Part shown: positions 28,454-30,480 of the stretch, piece by piece
Layout of the letters: each line of letters begins with the position of its first letter
Numbering within the stretch: position 1 is the stretch's first letter
Virus record (IMG/VR): IMGVR_UViG_3300042475_000978
Coordinates: 1-30,480 of that record
DNA length: 30,480 bases
Reading direction: 5' to 3' (one strand)
From: a virus
Notes under the pieces: generated by a model
What the model was told of the DNA's origin: nothing
The model's input: only the letters and a program-made list of their open reading frames with translations
The model's database searches: none
Program-made: the position numbers and the translations under genes

Positions 28454-30480
28454 AGGTTACTCCGCCGGCGTCAATACTGGATATTCCACCATAGTTACTG
28501 TCAGGTTGACCACCATCTAAGTTACCGAATGTGCCGCCGGTGCCGCCACCGGTTCCTGAACTACCAGTATAACCCCTGAGTCCTTGATCACCCTGACTAC
28601 CTGTAAACCCTGTTCCTTGACTACCAGTAAAGCCGGCAGATCCTGCAAAGCCAACTAACCCTCTGCTACCTACAAATCCTATGCTACCAGTAAATCCAGT
28701 ACTACCTACAAATCCCGAACTACCAGTAAATCCAATTATACCTTGTGGACCTGTTAATCCAGTTGCTCCTGACAGGTCGGTTATAAAATTATAAGAAGTG
28801 CCTGTCCATAGATATAATCTACTATTTTCTAAATTATCAGGATTAGCAGTTTCAATAATAGCAAACTGTCCTGCAATTATTCCTGCAGGACTTGTATCAG
28901 AAGTTAACTCTGACACACTAGAATAGATTTTAGCAATTGTAAATCCTAAACCAGTATCACCTTTACTACCTGTAAAACCAATGTCGCCTTGACTGCCTGT
29001 ATAGCCATTAGTTCCAGCACTGCCTGTAAAACCAATGTCGCCTTGACTGCCTGTAAAACCAATGTCGCCTTGACTACCGGTATAGCCATTAGTTCCAGCA
29101 CTGCCTGTAAAACCAATGTCGCCTTGACTGCCTGTATAGCCAATATCTCCTTGACTACCGGTAAAACCAATGTCGCCTTGACTGCCTGTATAGCCAATAT
29201 CTCCTTGACTACCGGTAAAACCAGAACTTCCAGTATATCCTTGACTACCATCTACTCCTATTATACCGTCAGTTCCTCGACTACCAGTGTAACCAATCAC
29301 TGTACTAGCCGAACCAGTGTATCCTGTTATACCTTGACTACCTGCGAAACCATTACTACCAGTAAAACCAAGATCACCTTTACTGCCTGAGAATCCAACT
29401 ACGCCTCGACTACCAGTAAATCCTGTTCCTTGACTACCAGTAAAACCAATTGATCCAGTAAAACCGATGTCACCTCTACTACCGACAAATCCGGTTATGC
29501 CCTGACTACCAGTAAATCCTGCACCTTGACTACCAGTAAATCCTAAACTACCTGTATAGCCGATCACTGTACTTGCAGATCCAGTAAAACCAATACTACC
29601 TGTGTACCCTTGATCGCCTTGACTACCAGTAAAACCAATTTCCCCTTGTAGACCTTGATCACCTTTACTACCAGTAAATCCTCTACTGCCAGAATATCCT
29701 CTTAAACCTTGATTTCCTGTAAGACCTTGACTGCCTGTAAATCCTCTACTACCTGTAAAACCTTGATCACCTCTGTCGCCTTGATTTCCAGTGTCGCCTT
29801 TACTACCAGTAAATCCTCTGAATCCTTGTTCACCTTGAGCTCCTGTTATACCTTGACTTCCTGTATATCCTTTTCTGTCATCAATTTTGATAATACCAAT
29901 CATTCCACTATGAAAAACACATTGATATACAATCTGAGTGGGTGCATCATACGGAACTCTATAACTGATTAACGTAGATGTGGAATGATTACCTGATGTT
30001 GTGTTATTATTAGTCATTCCTGGAACAGTGTCGGTGTTTCCAGAACTTAATCTAAATGCTAAAGGGTGAGAACTAGTAATATTTTGTAAGTTAAAATATA
30101 CTAAGTCTCCTTTGAAAACAGTGATAGTAGGATAATTTTCATTATAACCATCTATAGTATAAACAAAAGCGCCACCAGGATTATTAAATTTAAATAATTG
30201 TCCTCCTTGGCTACCAGTAAAACCTAGTGCAGCATATTCTCCTGGAATACCTTGACTACCTGTAAACCCAGTACTTCCTGTGAATCCAGATTGACCTCTA
30301 CTACCAACATACCCAGTGTCACCTTGATCACCTTTACTGCCAGTAAATCCACGACTACCAGTAAAACCTAGGTCTCCTCGACTACCAACAAATCCAGTGT
30401 CACCTTGATCACCTTTACTGCCAGTAAATCCACGACTACCAGTAAAACCTAGGTCTCCTCGACTACCAACAAATCCAGTG
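28452..30480 (-). CDS. Collagen-like fibre with embedded cupredoxin-like domain, 5' end outside the window
   Basis: The frame is open through the right edge, so the ATG at 30017 is internal; at least 675 codons lie here. From the edge inward: a collagen-like region (G-F-T-G-S-R, G-D-Q-G-D-T), a globular domain at about 29878-30182 with cupredoxin ligands (see separate entry), and a long collagen-like region (about 28950-29870). A small globular unit follows (IAKIYSSVSELTSDTSPAGI, SRLYLWTGTSYNF), then more collagen-like sequence and the C-terminal tail FGNLDGGQPDSNYGG. The last two units are familiar in marine T4-like fibre proteins. Likely a long trimeric tail or head fibre. It is the most upstream gene seen here, and the gene downstream of it has its own late box. 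Confidence 0.88.
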   Translation of the reverse strand, partial: TGFVGSRGDLGFTGSRGFTGSKGDQGDTGFVGSRGDLGFTGSRGFTGSKGDQGDTGYVGSRGQSGFTGSTGFTGSQGIPGEYAALGFTGSQGGQLFKFNNPGGAFVYTIDGYNENYPTITVFKGDLVYFNLQNITSSHPLAFRLSSGNTDTVPGMTNNNTTSGNHSTSTLISYRVPYDAPTQIVYQCVFHSGMIGIIKIDDRKGYTGSQGITGAQGEQGFRGFTGSKGDTGNQGDRGDQGFTGSRGFTGSQGLTGNQGLRGYSGSRGFTGSKGDQGLQGEIGFTGSQGDQGYTGSIGFTGSASTVIGYTGSLGFTGSQGAGFTGSQGITGFVGSRGDIGFTGSIGFTGSQGTGFTGSRGVVGFSGSKGDLGFTGSNGFAGSQGITGYTGSASTVIGYTGSRGTDGIIGVDGSQGYTGSSGFTGSQGDIGYTGSQGDIGFTGSQGDIGYTGSQGDIGFTGSAGTNGYTGSQGDIGFTGSQGDIGFTGSAGTNGYTGSQGDIGFTGSKGDTGLGFTIAKIYSSVSELTSDTSPAGIIAGQFAIIETANPDNLENSRLYLWTGTSYNFITDLSGATGLTGPQGIIGFTGSSGFVGSTGFTGSIGFVGSRGLVGFAGSAGFTGSQGTGFTGSQGDQGLRGYTGSSGTGGGTGGTFGNLDGGQPDSNYGGISSIDAGGVT
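28960..29230 (-). repeat. Collagen-like coding repeats, 27-bp unit with higher-order period
   Basis: G-D-I-G-F-T-G-S-Q/A and G-D-I-G-Y-T-G-S-Q units alternate with G-T-N-G-Y-T-G-S-Q. Blocks such as plus-strand CCTTGACTGCCTGTAAAACC recur nearly unchanged, showing recent local duplication. In frame with the fibre gene. Confidence 0.8.
29878..30182 (-). other. Cupredoxin-like domain with type-1 copper ligand pattern inside the fibre
   Basis: The translated segment runs VYTIDGYNENYPTITVFKGD, then LVYFNLQN, then SSHPLAFRLS, and ends in YRVPYDAPTQ, IVYQCVFHSGMIGIIKI. The His of HPLAF (codon 30066-30068), Cys (29919-29921), His (29910-29912) and Met (29901-29903) give H...C-x2-H-x2-M, the spacing found in amicyanin and close to plastocyanin (C-x2-H-x4-M). 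The surrounding beta pattern (GDLVYF, YQC, GIIKI) fits a cupredoxin sandwich. All four ligands are present. Copper binding itself is inference. Confidence 0.72.
30313..30480 (-). repeat. Perfect 81-bp tandem repeat, running off the right edge
   Basis: Two copies read as identical at 30313-30393 and 30394-30474, with a third beginning at 30475. Each encodes 27 residues (nine G-x-y triplets: F-V-G-S-R-G-D-L-G, then F-T-G-S-R-G-F-T-G, then S-K-G-D-Q-G-D-T-G). Absence of third-base changes implies very recent duplication or an assembly effect at the contig end. Confidence 0.9.

Noticed and set aside
29872-30017. ATG at 30017 as the start of the collagen-like fibre
   Set aside because: The same frame is open through 30479 and encodes collagen-like repeats and the first half of a cupredoxin-like domain, with no ribosome site at 30017. 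The gene start is outside the window.
1-30480. tRNA or other structural RNA genes
   Set aside because: No cloverleaf-like arrangement with conserved T-loop sequence was noticed while reading either strand; the only convincing RNA structures are the terminators and leader hairpins listed.

Overview
The window reads as the late structural region of a marine, low-GC, T4-like tailed phage (the cyanophage/pelagiphage kind). The evidence is: dense genes with overlapping ATGA and TAATG junctions, T4-type late promoter boxes (NATAAATA), very large collagen-like fibre proteins built from G-Y/F-T-G-S-x repeats, and small nucleotidyltransferase families typical of marine T4-like phages. No portal, terminase, capsid or polymerase gene lies here, so lineage and host (cyanobacterium, SAR11-like or other) cannot be fixed from this window. 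Nearly everything is on the minus strand, so transcription runs from the right edge to the left.

Right to left: (1) 18007-30480, an adhesin/fibre module. It holds a collagen-like fibre with an embedded cupredoxin-like domain that runs off the right edge, a beta-helix fibre with an Mtd/hyaluronidase-type N-terminus, two small paralogous beta proteins, a second collagen-like fibre, a 1597-aa protein with six LamG-like domains, and a short collagen-like fibre. (2) 15215-17963, four small to medium proteins, probably virion structural. (3) 9508-15177, a five-gene glycan block in which every junction overlaps: a four-domain glycosyltransferase/FkbM methyltransferase, a cupin sugar isomerase-like protein, a heptose-1-P adenylyltransferase, a heptose-7-P kinase and an ADP-heptose epimerase. 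(4) 6115-9468, structural and small unknown genes, with GC visibly above the neighbouring glycan block. (5) 4864-6055, a plus-strand island: two micro-genes coupled to an alpha/beta hydrolase, then a small conserved protein with its own promoter and terminator. (6) 1-4776, a minus-strand group of small enzymes: two Pol-beta-type nucleotidyltransferases, a HExxH metalloprotease and a KWDG ligase-type protein. Several of these start with short sequences resembling the T4 capsid-targeting peptide. The group also holds a hairpin-flanked structural gene and a coiled-coil membrane protein.

A working reading is that the fibre genes make the host-recognition apparatus, and the adjacent glycan block makes or transfers heptose-type sugars, either onto host surface glycan or onto the Thr/Ser-rich fibres themselves. 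The small enzymes at the left may be packaged in the head and injected. The last two ideas are inferences. The most notable items are the copper-site-like fibre domain, the four-domain glycosyltransferase fusion, the split, reordered and overlapping HldE homologue, and the capsid-targeting-like N-termini.
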